Below are positions 17,306 through 25,304 of a stretch of 64,000 nucleotides of DNA, one piece after another (within the stretch, counting starts at the first letter, position 1; each line of letters starts with the position of its first letter). The stretch is from CAMYLY01 sp036397755 (lineage in GTDB: Bacteria; Gemmatimonadota; Gemmatimonadetes; Gemmatimonadales; GWC2-71-9). Made by a program: the position numbers and the translations under genes. The DNA lies in NCBI GenBank assembly GCA_036397755.1, contig DASWII010000042.1, positions 39,934-103,933 of the forward strand, written 5' to 3'. A model generated the notes under the pieces. The model was given only the letters and a program-made list of their open reading frames with translations, was not told where the DNA came from and made no database searches.

Positions 17306-18336
17306 CGAAACCACGCGTCGTGGATCTGCGCAGCGATACGGTGACCCAGCCGGGTCGTGCGATGCGCCAGGCGATGATGGATGCCGAAGTGGGGGACGAC
17401 GTGTTGGACGGCGATCCGACCACGCGTCGGCTGGAGGAGCGGGTTGCCGAACTCTTGGGGATGGAAGCGGCGCTGTTTTTCCCGTCGGGCACCCAGGCCA
17501 ACCAGGCGGGAATCTCCCTGGTGACGGAACCGGGCACGGAGCTGATCGCGGATGCCGGGGCGCACGTGATTCACTACGAGATGGCCGGCGTGGCCGCGCT
17601 GTCGGGTGTGCAAGTGCGACCCGTGGCGACTCCGGACGGGCACCTGACGCCTGACACGATTCGCGCCGCATGGCGTCCCGCTTCGCCCCACCTGCCGCGC
17701 GTTTCGGCGATCACGGTGGAGAACACCCATAACGGTTCCGGGGGCCGAGTGCTCAGCCCCCTCGGGTGGGACGCGATCGTGGGCGTCGCGGGCGAGTTGG
17801 GGGTCCCGATTCACCTCGATGGCGCCCGGTTGTGGAACGCGGCGACGGCCGCCGGCGTGCCGCCCGGCAGGCTCGCCCGTGGAGCAACGACGGTCATGGT
17901 GTCGCTGAGCAAGGGTCTCGGATGTCCCGTGGGCAGCTGCCTGGCGGGGGACACGACGCTCACGCGGCGGGCCCGGACGATCCGCAAGCGCCTGGGTGGG
18001 GGCATGAGGCAGAGCGGCCTCCTGGCCGCTGCCGGGCTGTACGCGCTCGATCACCATCTGTCCCGCCTCGCGGAGGATCACGCCAATGCCGCCAGGATCG
18101 CGATGGGGTTGGCGGGACTCGACACCATCAAGGTCGTGGCTCCCGAAACCAATATCCTCATGGTCGATCTGATGGATTCCGCCGCGGACGCGGTCGCTGC
18201 CGCATCCCGGCTGGCGGGCGAGGGTGTCCTGGTGGTGCCCATGGGGCCGCGGCGTCTGAGGATCGTGACCCATTTGGATGTCTCGCGGGACGACGTGGAG
18301 TGGGCGACGGAGCGGCTGGCAGCGACGCTGTCGTGA
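17302..18336 (+). CDS. ltaE: Low-specificity L-threonine aldolase
   Basis: PLP enzyme that cleaves threonine or allo-threonine to glycine and acetaldehyde. The 344-residue protein starts with VDLRSDTVTQP, typical of the family, and has GDDVLDGDPTTRRLE, ENTHNGSGG, HLDGARLWNA and the PLP lysine Lys204 in SLSKGLGCPVGS. The GTG at 17302 is set by the GTGA overlap with the YihY gene and by the family N-terminus; the longer upstream frame is an antisense-type shadow. Full length, no damage. Confidence 0.93.
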   Translation: MTKPRVVDLRSDTVTQPGRAMRQAMMDAEVGDDVLDGDPTTRRLEERVAELLGMEAALFFPSGTQANQAGISLVTEPGTELIADAGAHVIHYEMAGVAALSGVQVRPVATPDGHLTPDTIRAAWRPASPHLPRVSAITVENTHNGSGGRVLSPLGWDAIVGVAGELGVPIHLDGARLWNAATAAGVPPGRLARGATTVMVSLSKGLGCPVGSCLAGDTTLTRRARTIRKRLGGGMRQSGLLAAAGLYALDHHLSRLAEDHANAARIAMGLAGLDTIKVVAPETNILMVDLMDSAADAVAAASRLAGEGVLVVPMGPRRLRIVTHLDVSRDDVEWATERLAATLS

Positions 18337-18440
18337 GGGCCGCCGGCTCGAAGGCCACTCCCTCGCGGTCGGGCCCGCGCCGTCAGATCCGATGACCTGG
18401 TGGTCGGGGTACTGCGGACGAGCTCTTCGGCGTAGCTTAC

Positions 18441-18544
18441 AGGTGCCCCAGGTCCGGAGGGCGCGCGTGCGCGAACCGCGTCAGGACCGTGAAGGTAGCA
18501 GCGCTAAGCGATGTCGGGTGTCGTTTCGGGGTGCCTGGGGCACT
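18441..18544 (+). ncRNA. ffs: Signal recognition particle 4.5S RNA
   Basis: About 104-base small SRP RNA. The diagnostic SRP domain loop GTCAGGACCGTGAAGGTAGC begins at 18480 and is followed by AGCGCTAAGC, matching the Ffh-binding region with its asymmetric and symmetric internal loops. The outer ends pair: GTGCCCCAGG near 18443 with CCTGGGGCAC near 18534, closing a rod-like hairpin. It sits just before dnaX, the same place as scr/ffs in many bacteria. A TAGCTT at 18433-18438 is a plausible -10, but no convincing -35 was seen. The exact ends are approximate. Confidence 0.93.
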
Positions 18545-18551
18545 TCACTCC

Positions 18552-20195
18552 ATGATTCATACCGCGCTTGCTCGCAAGTACCGTCCCCGCCGGTTCGGGG
18601 ACCTCATTGGCCAGCCCCATGTCACGGCGGGACTGGCCGGGGCCGTGGCCCGCAATCGGGTGGCGCACGCCTACCTGCTTGCCGGCCCAAGGGGCGTGGG
18701 CAAGACCAGCGCGGCGCGGATTCTCGCGATGGCGTTGAATTGCGAGGAGCGTACGGTCGACGGAGAACCCTGTGGGCGCTGCGACTCCTGTCACCGCATC
18801 TGGTCGGGTAACGCCAACCTGGACGTCGTCGAAATCGACGCGGCGAGCAATCGTGGCGTGGACGACGCGCGCGAGCTCCGCGAGCGCGCGATGTACGCGG
18901 CGAGCGGACCAGAGCGGCACAAGATCTACATTATCGACGAGGCGCACATGCTCACCCGCGAGGCATGGAATGCGCTGCTGAAGATTCTCGAGGAGCCACC
19001 TCCGCAGGTCGTATTCGTCTTCGCGACCACGGAGCCGCAGAAGATCGCCAACACGGCCGCGCCGGTTCTCAGCCGCCTGCAGCGTTTTGATTTTCGCCGA
19101 GTCGGTCCGCAGGCCATTGCCGGACGATTGAGTGAGGTGGCGGAGGCTGAGGGGCTCTCCGTCGACGCCGATGCGATGACGCTCATCGCCCGAGTGGCCG
19201 GGGGCGGCGTACGCGACGCCCTATCATTGCTGGATCAGGCGACGGCGTTCGGCGACGGAGGCGTGTCGGCCGCGAAGGTGCGCGAGTCGCTCGGGTTGAT
19301 CGACGACGAGCTCTATGCAGAAATGCTCGCCATTGTCGGACAGCACCGCTCGGCGGACGTCTTCCCGTTTGTGGCGCGGATCGCCGAGTCGGGCGCCGAT
19401 CTCGCCGAGTTTGTGACCGGGGCGGGCGAGGTATTGCGGAGCCTTCTGCTGGCGATCCTGGGCAACGAGCCGGAGGGGCTGACGGAGTCGCTGCGCGTTG
19501 CCGTTCACCACCATGCGGCGTCGTACGGCAGCGGTGATGTCGTGCGGATGTTGAAGCTGCTCGCGGAGGCCGAGACGGCGGTCCGACGCAGCCCGAACGC
19601 TCGCATGTATGTGGAGACGCTGCTGCTCGAGTGGGCCTTGCTCGATCGCACGGTGGAGCTGGAGCAGGTCCTGCGCGCACTGGAGCGTGGAACCGGCTCC
19701 CCGTCGGAGCCGCCCTGGGCGGAGCCGCAGCCAACGGTGTCGGCGTCCCCGTCGGCCGCGGCACCCCAGACGCCGGCCGCCGCCGCGCGTGACGCGGCGG
19801 CGTGGACGGTGGACGCCGCGCGCGGGAAATGGTCACAATTGCTCCAATCCGTGGCGAGTCGGCGTCGGATGCTGCGGGAGGCGTTGTCTCACGCGTCGCC
19901 AATCGGAGTCGACGGAGACCAGCTCATCCTCGAGGTGGCCGACTCCGCGGTACATCTCGAAGGGCTTGAACGGGGCCGTGACATCATCGAGGCCGCGGCT
20001 GGCGCCCTCTTCGGACGCCGAGTATGGGTGACCTTTCGGTCGACCGGCCGGGACGCCGAGCAGACGCCGCCCACCGCGGCGCCGCAGCGCCTCGATCGAG
20101 AGGGCGATCGCGAGGAACGGCTGCGGGCCTACCGCAAGAAGGACCCGGCACTGGACGCAGTGGCGGACGCGCTGGATCTTGAGCTCCTGGAGTAA
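18552..20195 (+). CDS. dnaX: DNA polymerase III subunit gamma/tau
   Basis: Clamp-loader ATPase of the replicative polymerase, 547 residues. Walker A GPRGVGKT at 45-52, the zinc Cys set C64/C74/C77/C80, DEAH at 129-132 (IIDEAHML) and the sensor/arginine-finger segment SRLQRFDF are all present. The C-terminal third is Pro/Ala-rich then a tau-like domain. The ATG at 18552 starts the conserved ALARKYRPRRF a few residues in; the longer upstream frame would run through the SRP RNA and is rejected. It begins the dnaX-ybaB-recR block. I saw no slippery A-run with a following hairpin that would clearly make a separate gamma form. Confidence 0.95.
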   Translation: MIHTALARKYRPRRFGDLIGQPHVTAGLAGAVARNRVAHAYLLAGPRGVGKTSAARILAMALNCEERTVDGEPCGRCDSCHRIWSGNANLDVVEIDAASNRGVDDARELRERAMYAASGPERHKIYIIDEAHMLTREAWNALLKILEEPPPQVVFVFATTEPQKIANTAAPVLSRLQRFDFRRVGPQAIAGRLSEVAEAEGLSVDADAMTLIARVAGGGVRDALSLLDQATAFGDGGVSAAKVRESLGLIDDELYAEMLAIVGQHRSADVFPFVARIAESGADLAEFVTGAGEVLRSLLLAILGNEPEGLTESLRVAVHHHAASYGSGDVVRMLKLLAEAETAVRRSPNARMYVETLLLEWALLDRTVELEQVLRALERGTGSPSEPPWAEPQPTVSASPSAAAPQTPAAAARDAAAWTVDAARGKWSQLLQSVASRRRMLREALSHASPIGVDGDQLILEVADSAVHLEGLERGRDIIEAAAGALFGRRVWVTFRSTGRDAEQTPPTAAPQRLDREGDREERLRAYRKKDPALDAVADALDLELLE

Positions 20196-20266
20196 CTTGC
20201 TTCGTTCCGCTGGGGCGGATTAGCTTCCGCATTCCAGGTACGTCCACCTCGTTCGATCGAGCATGC

Positions 20267-20584
20267 ATGGCCGATTTTTCACAGCTTCTCCAACTCGGAC
20301 AGCAAGTCCAGGGACGCCTCACACAAATGCAGACCGCCCTGGCCCAGCAGTCGGTCACGGGGACGGCGGGCGGGGGCATGGTCACAGTTGCCGCCGATGG
20401 CCGGGGGCGCGTGCGGTCGGTTCGCATTGACCCGTCCCTCGTGCGTGATCCCGATATCGAGATGCTGGAGGATCTCGTGGCCGCGGCGGTGGCCGATGCG
20501 CAGCGCAAAGCGGACGAGGTGTATCGGACCGAGCTGAAGAAGATCACCGGAGGGCTGCCACTTCCGTTCCAACTCCCGCTCTGA
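20267..20584 (+). CDS. ybaB: YbaB/EbfC-family nucleoid-associated protein
   Basis: Small DNA-binding protein of 105 residues that dimerises and coats the nucleoid. N-terminal helix (LLQLGQQVQGRLTQMQTAL), central beta strands containing VTVAADGRGRVRSVRIDPSL, and a C-terminal helix rich in Lys/Glu match the family in length and order. The position between dnaX and recR is conserved across many bacteria, which supports the call. Starts at ATG 20267, 71 bases after dnaX. Confidence 0.93.
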   Translation: MADFSQLLQLGQQVQGRLTQMQTALAQQSVTGTAGGGMVTVAADGRGRVRSVRIDPSLVRDPDIEMLEDLVAAAVADAQRKADEVYRTELKKITGGLPLPFQLPL

Positions 20585-20595
20585 CGCAGGCGAGC

Positions 20596-21189
20596 GTGTC
20601 GGCGATCGACGTTTTGATTGGCGAACTGGCACGCCTCCCAGGCATTGGGCGAAAGACCGCCACGCGCCTCACCTACCACCTCTTGAAGCAGCCGAAAGAG
20701 CAGGCACGACGGCTTGCCGATGCGTTGGTGCAAGTGAGCGATCACGTGCGCCCGTGCGCCACATGTGGGAGCATGACGGATGCGGAGGCGTGTGCGATCT
20801 GCGCGGACCCGCGGCGGGACGGCACGGTGCTCTGCGTGGTTGAGGAAGCCTCCGACATCGATGCTATCGAGCGGTCGGGGGAGTTCCGTGGGGTGTATCA
20901 CGTGTTGGGTGGCCACGTGTCGCCGCTGGATGGCGTGGGCCCCGACGATCTCAGGCTGGAGGCGCTCGGATCGCGCGTCGGCAACGGTTCGCCGGTGCGT
21001 GAGGTAATCGTCGCCACGAATCCCAGCATGGAGGGTGAGGTGACGGCAACGCTGGTGCGTGACGTGCTGCTTGGGCGGGGGATTCGCATCTCGCGGCTGG
21101 CGTTGGGCCTGCCCGTGGGGGGTGACCTCGAGTACGCCGACAGCGTGACGGTGGCACGGGCGCTGACCGCACGGCAGGAGATGGTGTGA
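20596..21189 (+). CDS. recR: Recombination mediator RecR
   Basis: Acts with RecO/RecF to load RecA at gaps. The 197-residue protein has the N-terminal helix-hairpin-helix (LARLPGIGRKTATRLTYHLL), a four-Cys zinc finger (CATCGSMTDAEACAICADPRRD) and a Toprim domain (VCVVEEASDIDAIE, then VLGGHVSPLDGVGPDDL). Full length. GTG start 11 bases after ybaB. The stop overlaps or abuts the next small gene (GTGA/TGATG). Confidence 0.95.
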   Translation: MSAIDVLIGELARLPGIGRKTATRLTYHLLKQPKEQARRLADALVQVSDHVRPCATCGSMTDAEACAICADPRRDGTVLCVVEEASDIDAIERSGEFRGVYHVLGGHVSPLDGVGPDDLRLEALGSRVGNGSPVREVIVATNPSMEGEVTATLVRDVLLGRGIRISRLALGLPVGGDLEYADSVTVARALTARQEMV

Positions 21190-21458
21190 TGGGTGGGCGG
21201 ATACGGGCGCTCCTGGCGGCGTTCGGTGTGGGGACGGTGCTCGGGGCGGTGCTGGCCCAGCACTCGATCGGGAAGTATCGTCGGGACCTGTTCAGCGCGC
21301 ACCCCTTGCGCCGACTGTCGGCGCTGGGCTATCTCAACGGGCACCCGACCGTCGAGGCGGTGCGCTTGTTGCGTGACTATCTGGAATGGGAGCGGCACGC
21401 GATGCTGCGTCGCCGCGCGGAGGGGATTGTGCGCCGGATGGAGGCGAAACTAGGCTGA
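21189..21458 (+). CDS. Small membrane-anchored hypothetical protein
   Basis: About 89 residues with one N-terminal hydrophobic segment (ALLAAFGVGTVLGAVLA) followed by a basic, helical cytoplasmic-type tail rich in Arg and Leu. No recognised family. The ATG at 21189 shares one base with the recR stop; the GTG at 21186 overlaps it by four, and either implies translational coupling to recR. It lies 14 bases before the roadblock gene, so it may belong to the polarity-protein unit that follows. Its conserved-looking position is the only clue to a role. Confidence 0.6.
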   Translation: MGGRIRALLAAFGVGTVLGAVLAQHSIGKYRRDLFSAHPLRRLSALGYLNGHPTVEAVRLLRDYLEWERHAMLRRRAEGIVRRMEAKLG

Positions 21459-21472
21459 GCCGAGGAAGGCTG

Positions 21473-21970
21473 ATGGAGACAGGCGCTGGTACGTGGTCAC
21501 TGAACGAGAGTGACTATCACAAGATCACCGAGCACCTCAACGGGCTGCTGGTCGAGTCCAACGCGCGGTGTGCACTGCTGGTGGATCGCACCGGCCAGTT
21601 GCTTGCCAACGTGGGTGACCAACTGTCCTTCGACCCCACCTCCTTCGCCTCGCTCACCGCCGCGGACTTCAGTGCGAACGATCAGCTGGCTAAGATGATC
21701 GGCGAACCGGAGTTTGCGTCGTTGTTCCATCAAGGTGAAAAAGAGTCGATGTATCTCGCCGACGTGGCCCGTCGAGTCATTCTCGTCGTGCTATTCGATC
21801 AGCGGACGACGGTGGGCATGGTCCGACTCCGTGTGAAGCAGACGGTAGCGGATCTGTCGCGCCTCTTCGAGGAGATGTTCTCGCGCGCGCGGGAACAGCC
21901 CGGCCAGCCCAAGCACGGCGGGTTGTTGGCTGGTGCGGACGACGAGATTGACCAATTGTTTGCGGATTAA
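21473..21970 (+). CDS. mglB: Roadblock/LC7-domain protein, MglB-like GTPase regulator
   Basis: 165 residues with a roadblock/LC7 fold (ITEHLNGLLVESNARCALLVDRTGQLLANVG, then VILVVLFDQRTTVGMVRLRV). In Myxococcus MglB is the GTPase-activating partner of MglA and sets cell polarity. The gene ends 17 bases before an MglA GTPase, which makes the MglB assignment strong by context. The C-terminal tail is Gly/Pro then acidic (DDEIDQLFAD). AGGAAGG before ATG 21473 is a good ribosome site. Confidence 0.85.
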   Translation: METGAGTWSLNESDYHKITEHLNGLLVESNARCALLVDRTGQLLANVGDQLSFDPTSFASLTAADFSANDQLAKMIGEPEFASLFHQGEKESMYLADVARRVILVVLFDQRTTVGMVRLRVKQTVADLSRLFEEMFSRAREQPGQPKHGGLLAGADDEIDQLFAD

Positions 21971-21987
21971 GGGAGGCGCCGCGACCG

Positions 21988-22662
21988 ATGTCGATGATCA
22001 ACTACGCTTCCCGGGAGATCAACTGCAAGTTGGTCTACTATGGACCGGGGTTGGGCGGAAAGACGACGAACCTCGAGCACGTGTACGGCAAGGTGGCCCC
22101 GGGAACGCGCGGCAAGATGGTCTCGCTCGCCACCGAAACCGAGCGCACGCTGTTCTTCGACTTCTTGCCGGTCGACTTGGGCACGATCCGGGGGTTCAAG
22201 ACGCGGTTCCATCTCTACACGGTGCCCGGGCAGGTGTACTACAACGCATCGCGCAAGCTCATCCTCAAGGGGGTCGACGGCGTCGTCTTCGTGGCCGACA
22301 GTCAGGTGGAGCGCATGGAAGCCAACGTGGAAGCCATGCAGAACCTCTACGACAACATGGCGGAGTACGGCTACGACCTCACCAAGATCCCGTTCGTGGT
22401 GCAGTACAACAAGCGCGATCTTCCCAACGCCGCGCCCGTCAACGACCTGGAGGAGCAGCTGAATCCAGGGTGGTCGATCGAGGACCCGGCGCGCCAGGCG
22501 CCGACTCCGGACCCGTACAACAAGGGACGCATGCTCATCGACCAGGTCGACGGAACCTGGATCGAGCGGGCTCCCTATTTCGAATCCGTTGCCGTCACGG
22601 GTGATGGGGTGTTCGAGACGCTACGGGCCGTTGCCAAGCTGGTGTTGAAGACGCTCAGCTGA
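21988..22662 (+). CDS. mglA: MglA-like small Ras-type GTPase
   Basis: Bacterial Ras-like polarity/motility GTPase, 224 residues. P-loop GPGLGGKTTN at 19-28, switch region FFDFLPVDLG, the MglA-specific TVPGQ in place of DxxGQ at 78-82, and NKRDLPN at 141-147 are intact. Known MglA proteins are about 195 residues; the extra length is an insertion of roughly 30-35 residues at about 161-196 (Pro-rich, then NKGRMLIDQVDGTWIER) before the final SVAVTGDGVFETL block. GGGAGG precedes the ATG. Paired with the roadblock gene upstream. In a species without obvious gliding genes nearby its output is unknown. Confidence 0.92.
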   Translation: MSMINYASREINCKLVYYGPGLGGKTTNLEHVYGKVAPGTRGKMVSLATETERTLFFDFLPVDLGTIRGFKTRFHLYTVPGQVYYNASRKLILKGVDGVVFVADSQVERMEANVEAMQNLYDNMAEYGYDLTKIPFVVQYNKRDLPNAAPVNDLEEQLNPGWSIEDPARQAPTPDPYNKGRMLIDQVDGTWIERAPYFESVAVTGDGVFETLRAVAKLVLKTLS

Positions 22663-22670
22663 GCGGGGCA

Positions 22671-23339
22671 ATGGTTTGGACACTGCCCAACCTCCTCACC
22701 GTTGCTCGCATCGCGCTGGCACCGGCGGTGGCGGTACTCCCGTTCGTGCACGGGTACCTCCCGAAGGTGATCGCCTTCGTTGTCTTTCTCACGGCGGCCA
22801 TCAGCGACATCTATGACGGGAGGATCGCGCGGGAGCGCGGGGAGATCACCGACCTAGGGAAACTGCTGGACCCCCTGGCCGACAAACTCCTGTTGGTTGC
22901 CGCGTTGGTTCCCATCTATTGGCTCACCCGCGCTCCCGATGGCGTGTACGCCATGCCGTGGTGGGGTGGGCTGCCCGTGTGGGTGGCGGCGGTGTTGGTG
23001 GGTCGTGAGGTGGCCATGACATTGGTGCGGCAGTTTGCGAAACGCCGCGGAGTGGTGATCGCCGCCGCAGGGGCGGGCAAGGCCAAGACGATCCTGCAGA
23101 ACGTCTTCATCGGCGCGGCGATCCTGTGGCTCGCGTGGAAGGATCTGCGGAGTGCCTTCAGCGTGCAGTCGTCCGGGTTCGGCGCGGTTTGGGAAACGCT
23201 CCACGGAACCGTGACGGCGATCGCGCTCGCCGGGGCCCTCGTGCTCACGATCTACTCGCTCGGGGTCTACATGTACCGGTACCGTGACGTGATCGCGGGG
23301 CGGGACGCCAGCTCCCAGGGATTGGGGAATGGACGTTGA
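22671..23339 (+). CDS. pgsA: CDP-diacylglycerol-glycerol-3-phosphate 3-phosphatidyltransferase
   Basis: Inner-membrane enzyme making phosphatidylglycerol phosphate. The 222-residue protein has the CDP-alcohol phosphotransferase signature in DIYDGRIARERGEITDLGKL followed by LDPLADK, with all aspartates in place, and the family N-terminus LPNLLTVARIALAP. About five to six hydrophobic segments. The last 11 bases overlap cinA. Slightly longer than typical PgsA (about 185) through a loop and a polar C-terminus, otherwise normal. Confidence 0.93.
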   Translation: MVWTLPNLLTVARIALAPAVAVLPFVHGYLPKVIAFVVFLTAAISDIYDGRIARERGEITDLGKLLDPLADKLLLVAALVPIYWLTRAPDGVYAMPWWGGLPVWVAAVLVGREVAMTLVRQFAKRRGVVIAAAGAGKAKTILQNVFIGAAILWLAWKDLRSAFSVQSSGFGAVWETLHGTVTAIALAGALVLTIYSLGVYMYRYRDVIAGRDASSQGLGNGR

Positions 23340-24594
23340 GCTCCTGACCGTCGGTTCCGAGCTCCTGCTCGGATTCACCGTCGACACCAACGCAGTGCAC
23401 ATCGCCCAGACGCTGGCCCGGCACGGCCTGCGGCTCACACGACATGTAACAGTGGCCGATGTCCCGGCGGAGATCGCCCGAGCCATGCGCGACGGACTCG
23501 CGCGCACGGGTGTCGTGCTTACGACGGGCGGTTTGGGCCCGACGCCAGACGATGTGACGCGCGAGGCCGCCGCGACGGTGGCCGGCGTGCCGCTGGAACT
23601 GGACGAGGCCGTGTTGGCCACCGTTCGCGACCGGTTCAGTGCGCTCGGACGACCGGCCATGGCCGAGTCCAACCGCGTCCAGGCGCTCGTCCCCCGCGGA
23701 GCGATGGTCCTGCCGAATCCTCACGGCACGGCCCCGGGACTGTGGTTGGAGACTCTCCAGGGCGTGTTGGTGCTCATGCCGGGGGTGCCACGGGAGATGC
23801 GCGCGATGCTGGCCGACCAGGTGGTCCCCCGCCTGACACAGCGAACCACCCCCGGTGCGGCAGACCCACGAACCGTGCACTCCCACACGCTGCGGACCAC
23901 CGGTGTCTCCGAGTCGACCCTGGCGACCCAACTGGAAGAGATTGCGCGCGACCTGGGCGACGTACGATTGGCGTTCCTCCCTGGGGTGGAAGGGGTGGAC
24001 CTCCGGCTGACATGGGGACCCGGACACGCCGACACGGGTCGCGACGTCGTCGCGGTGATCGCCCGGCGCGTGCGGAATCTCGTGGGTCTGCACTGGTATG
24101 GAGAGGAGAGCGAGGATCTTGCCAAGGTGCTCCTCGACGCCCTGGAGAAGCGGGCGATGCGGTTGGCCGTCGCCGAGTCCTGCACCGGCGGTATGGTGGG
24201 CGCGCGCCTGACGGCGGTGCCTGGTGCCTCGAGGGTTTTCGAGGGTGGAGTCGTGAGCTACGGGAACCGTTCCAAGGAGCGCGAGCTCGGAGTGCCGACT
24301 GTCGCGATCGTGAGGCACGGAGCGGTGAGCCAAGAAGTGGCCCTGGCCATGGCGCGGGGGGTGGCGGGCCGCTTTGCAACAGACGCTGCTCTGGCGGTGA
24401 GTGGGGTGGCTGGTCCGGACGGAGGGACCGCTGACAAGCCGGTCGGGACCGTGTGCCTTGCCGCCGTAGTGGGCTCCCATGAACGGGTTCTGACCCGACG
24501 ATTTCCCGGAGACCGGGAGGAGATCCGGCAACGCGCGGCGCAGGCGGCGCTCGACCTGGGGCGCCGCCTGCTGCTCGAAGAGGTCGGCGGGTAG
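23329..24594 (+). CDS. cinA: CinA-family protein with nicotinamide-nucleotide amidohydrolase domain
   Basis: Two-domain protein of 421 residues. Residues 1-170 are the MoaB/MogA-like COG1058 domain (VELLTVGSELLLGFTVDTN, TTGGLGPTPDDVTREA), linked to ADP-ribose pyrophosphatase activity. Residues about 260-421 are the CinA C-terminal domain (LAVAESCTGGMVGARLT, GVAGPDGGTADKPVGTV), the NMN deamidase that recycles NAD. Often near recA and competence genes; here it follows pgsA, a common pairing. ATG start inside the end of pgsA. Confidence 0.94.
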   Translation: MDVELLTVGSELLLGFTVDTNAVHIAQTLARHGLRLTRHVTVADVPAEIARAMRDGLARTGVVLTTGGLGPTPDDVTREAAATVAGVPLELDEAVLATVRDRFSALGRPAMAESNRVQALVPRGAMVLPNPHGTAPGLWLETLQGVLVLMPGVPREMRAMLADQVVPRLTQRTTPGAADPRTVHSHTLRTTGVSESTLATQLEEIARDLGDVRLAFLPGVEGVDLRLTWGPGHADTGRDVVAVIARRVRNLVGLHWYGEESEDLAKVLLDALEKRAMRLAVAESCTGGMVGARLTAVPGASRVFEGGVVSYGNRSKERELGVPTVAIVRHGAVSQEVALAMARGVAGRFATDAALAVSGVAGPDGGTADKPVGTVCLAAVVGSHERVLTRRFPGDREEIRQRAAQAALDLGRRLLLEEVGG

Positions 24595-24641
24595 CTATCT
24601 TAACGTTTCTGTGCGTATGCGATGACCGTGCAAGGAGACTC

Positions 24642-25301
24642 ATGAGGAAAAAGCATCGCCCCAAGGCCCCTGAGACGCCGGCCCCAGAATCACCGGCCCC
24701 GGAGGACCTCGGCGACGGTGGCGCCGCCTTCGATGTCGCCGATGGCGACGCTGCCTTCGAGGGTGCCAACGGCGCGGCCGATGTTCCCGACGTAGCGGAG
24801 GATCGTGCGTTCGCTGTGGAAGGTCCCGCGGGGGAGATCATCCAGCGTCTCGAGAGTGAACGCGACGAGGCTCGGGACCAGCTGCTCCGGACCGCCGCCG
24901 AGATGGACAACTTCCGAAAGCGGACGGCGCGCGAGCGCGCGGACATGTGGACCAAGGCGCAGGCCGCCTTGGCGGGGCGTGTGATCGAGGCTCTCGATGA
25001 TCTCAATCGGGTGTTGGAGCTCGAGGTGGGTCCCGGCGGTGCGGAAGCGATTCTCGACGGGGTGCGGATGGTCGAACGCAAGCTCGTCCGGGAGCTCGAG
25101 AACGCCGGGCTGGAGCGGCTTGGAGAGGTGGGCGAGCGATTCGATCCGAACCACCATGAGGCCGTGGGTACGGTGGTGGCGGAGCGCCCTGAAGACGACG
25201 GGACCGTGGCGGACGTCTTCCAGCCGGGATACCGCTTTGGGTCCACGTTGCTGCGGCCTGCCCGCGTGCGTGTGGCGATTCACCAGGGAGCCTCTGCGTA
25301 A
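24642..25301 (+). CDS. grpE: Nucleotide exchange factor GrpE
   Basis: Exchange factor for DnaK. 219 residues: an acidic, low-complexity N-terminus (Pro/Glu/Asp/Ala, to about 60), the long dimerising helix (ERDEARDQLLRTAAEMDNFRKRT) and the C-terminal beta domain (VGERFDPNHHEAVGTV, PGYRFGSTLLRPARV). AAGGAGA before the ATG is a strong ribosome site. dnaJ follows by 3 bases; dnaK is not in the window. No CIRCE element is present upstream, so HrcA control is not indicated. Confidence 0.95.
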   Translation: MRKKHRPKAPETPAPESPAPEDLGDGGAAFDVADGDAAFEGANGAADVPDVAEDRAFAVEGPAGEIIQRLESERDEARDQLLRTAAEMDNFRKRTARERADMWTKAQAALAGRVIEALDDLNRVLELEVGPGGAEAILDGVRMVERKLVRELENAGLERLGEVGERFDPNHHEAVGTVVAERPEDDGTVADVFQPGYRFGSTLLRPARVRVAIHQGASA

Positions 25302-25304
25302 GCC

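Noticed and set aside
24595..24641. Possible CIRCE (HrcA) element before grpE-dnaJ
   Set aside because: The 47-base gap lacks the TTAGCACTC/GAGTGCTAA inverted repeat.
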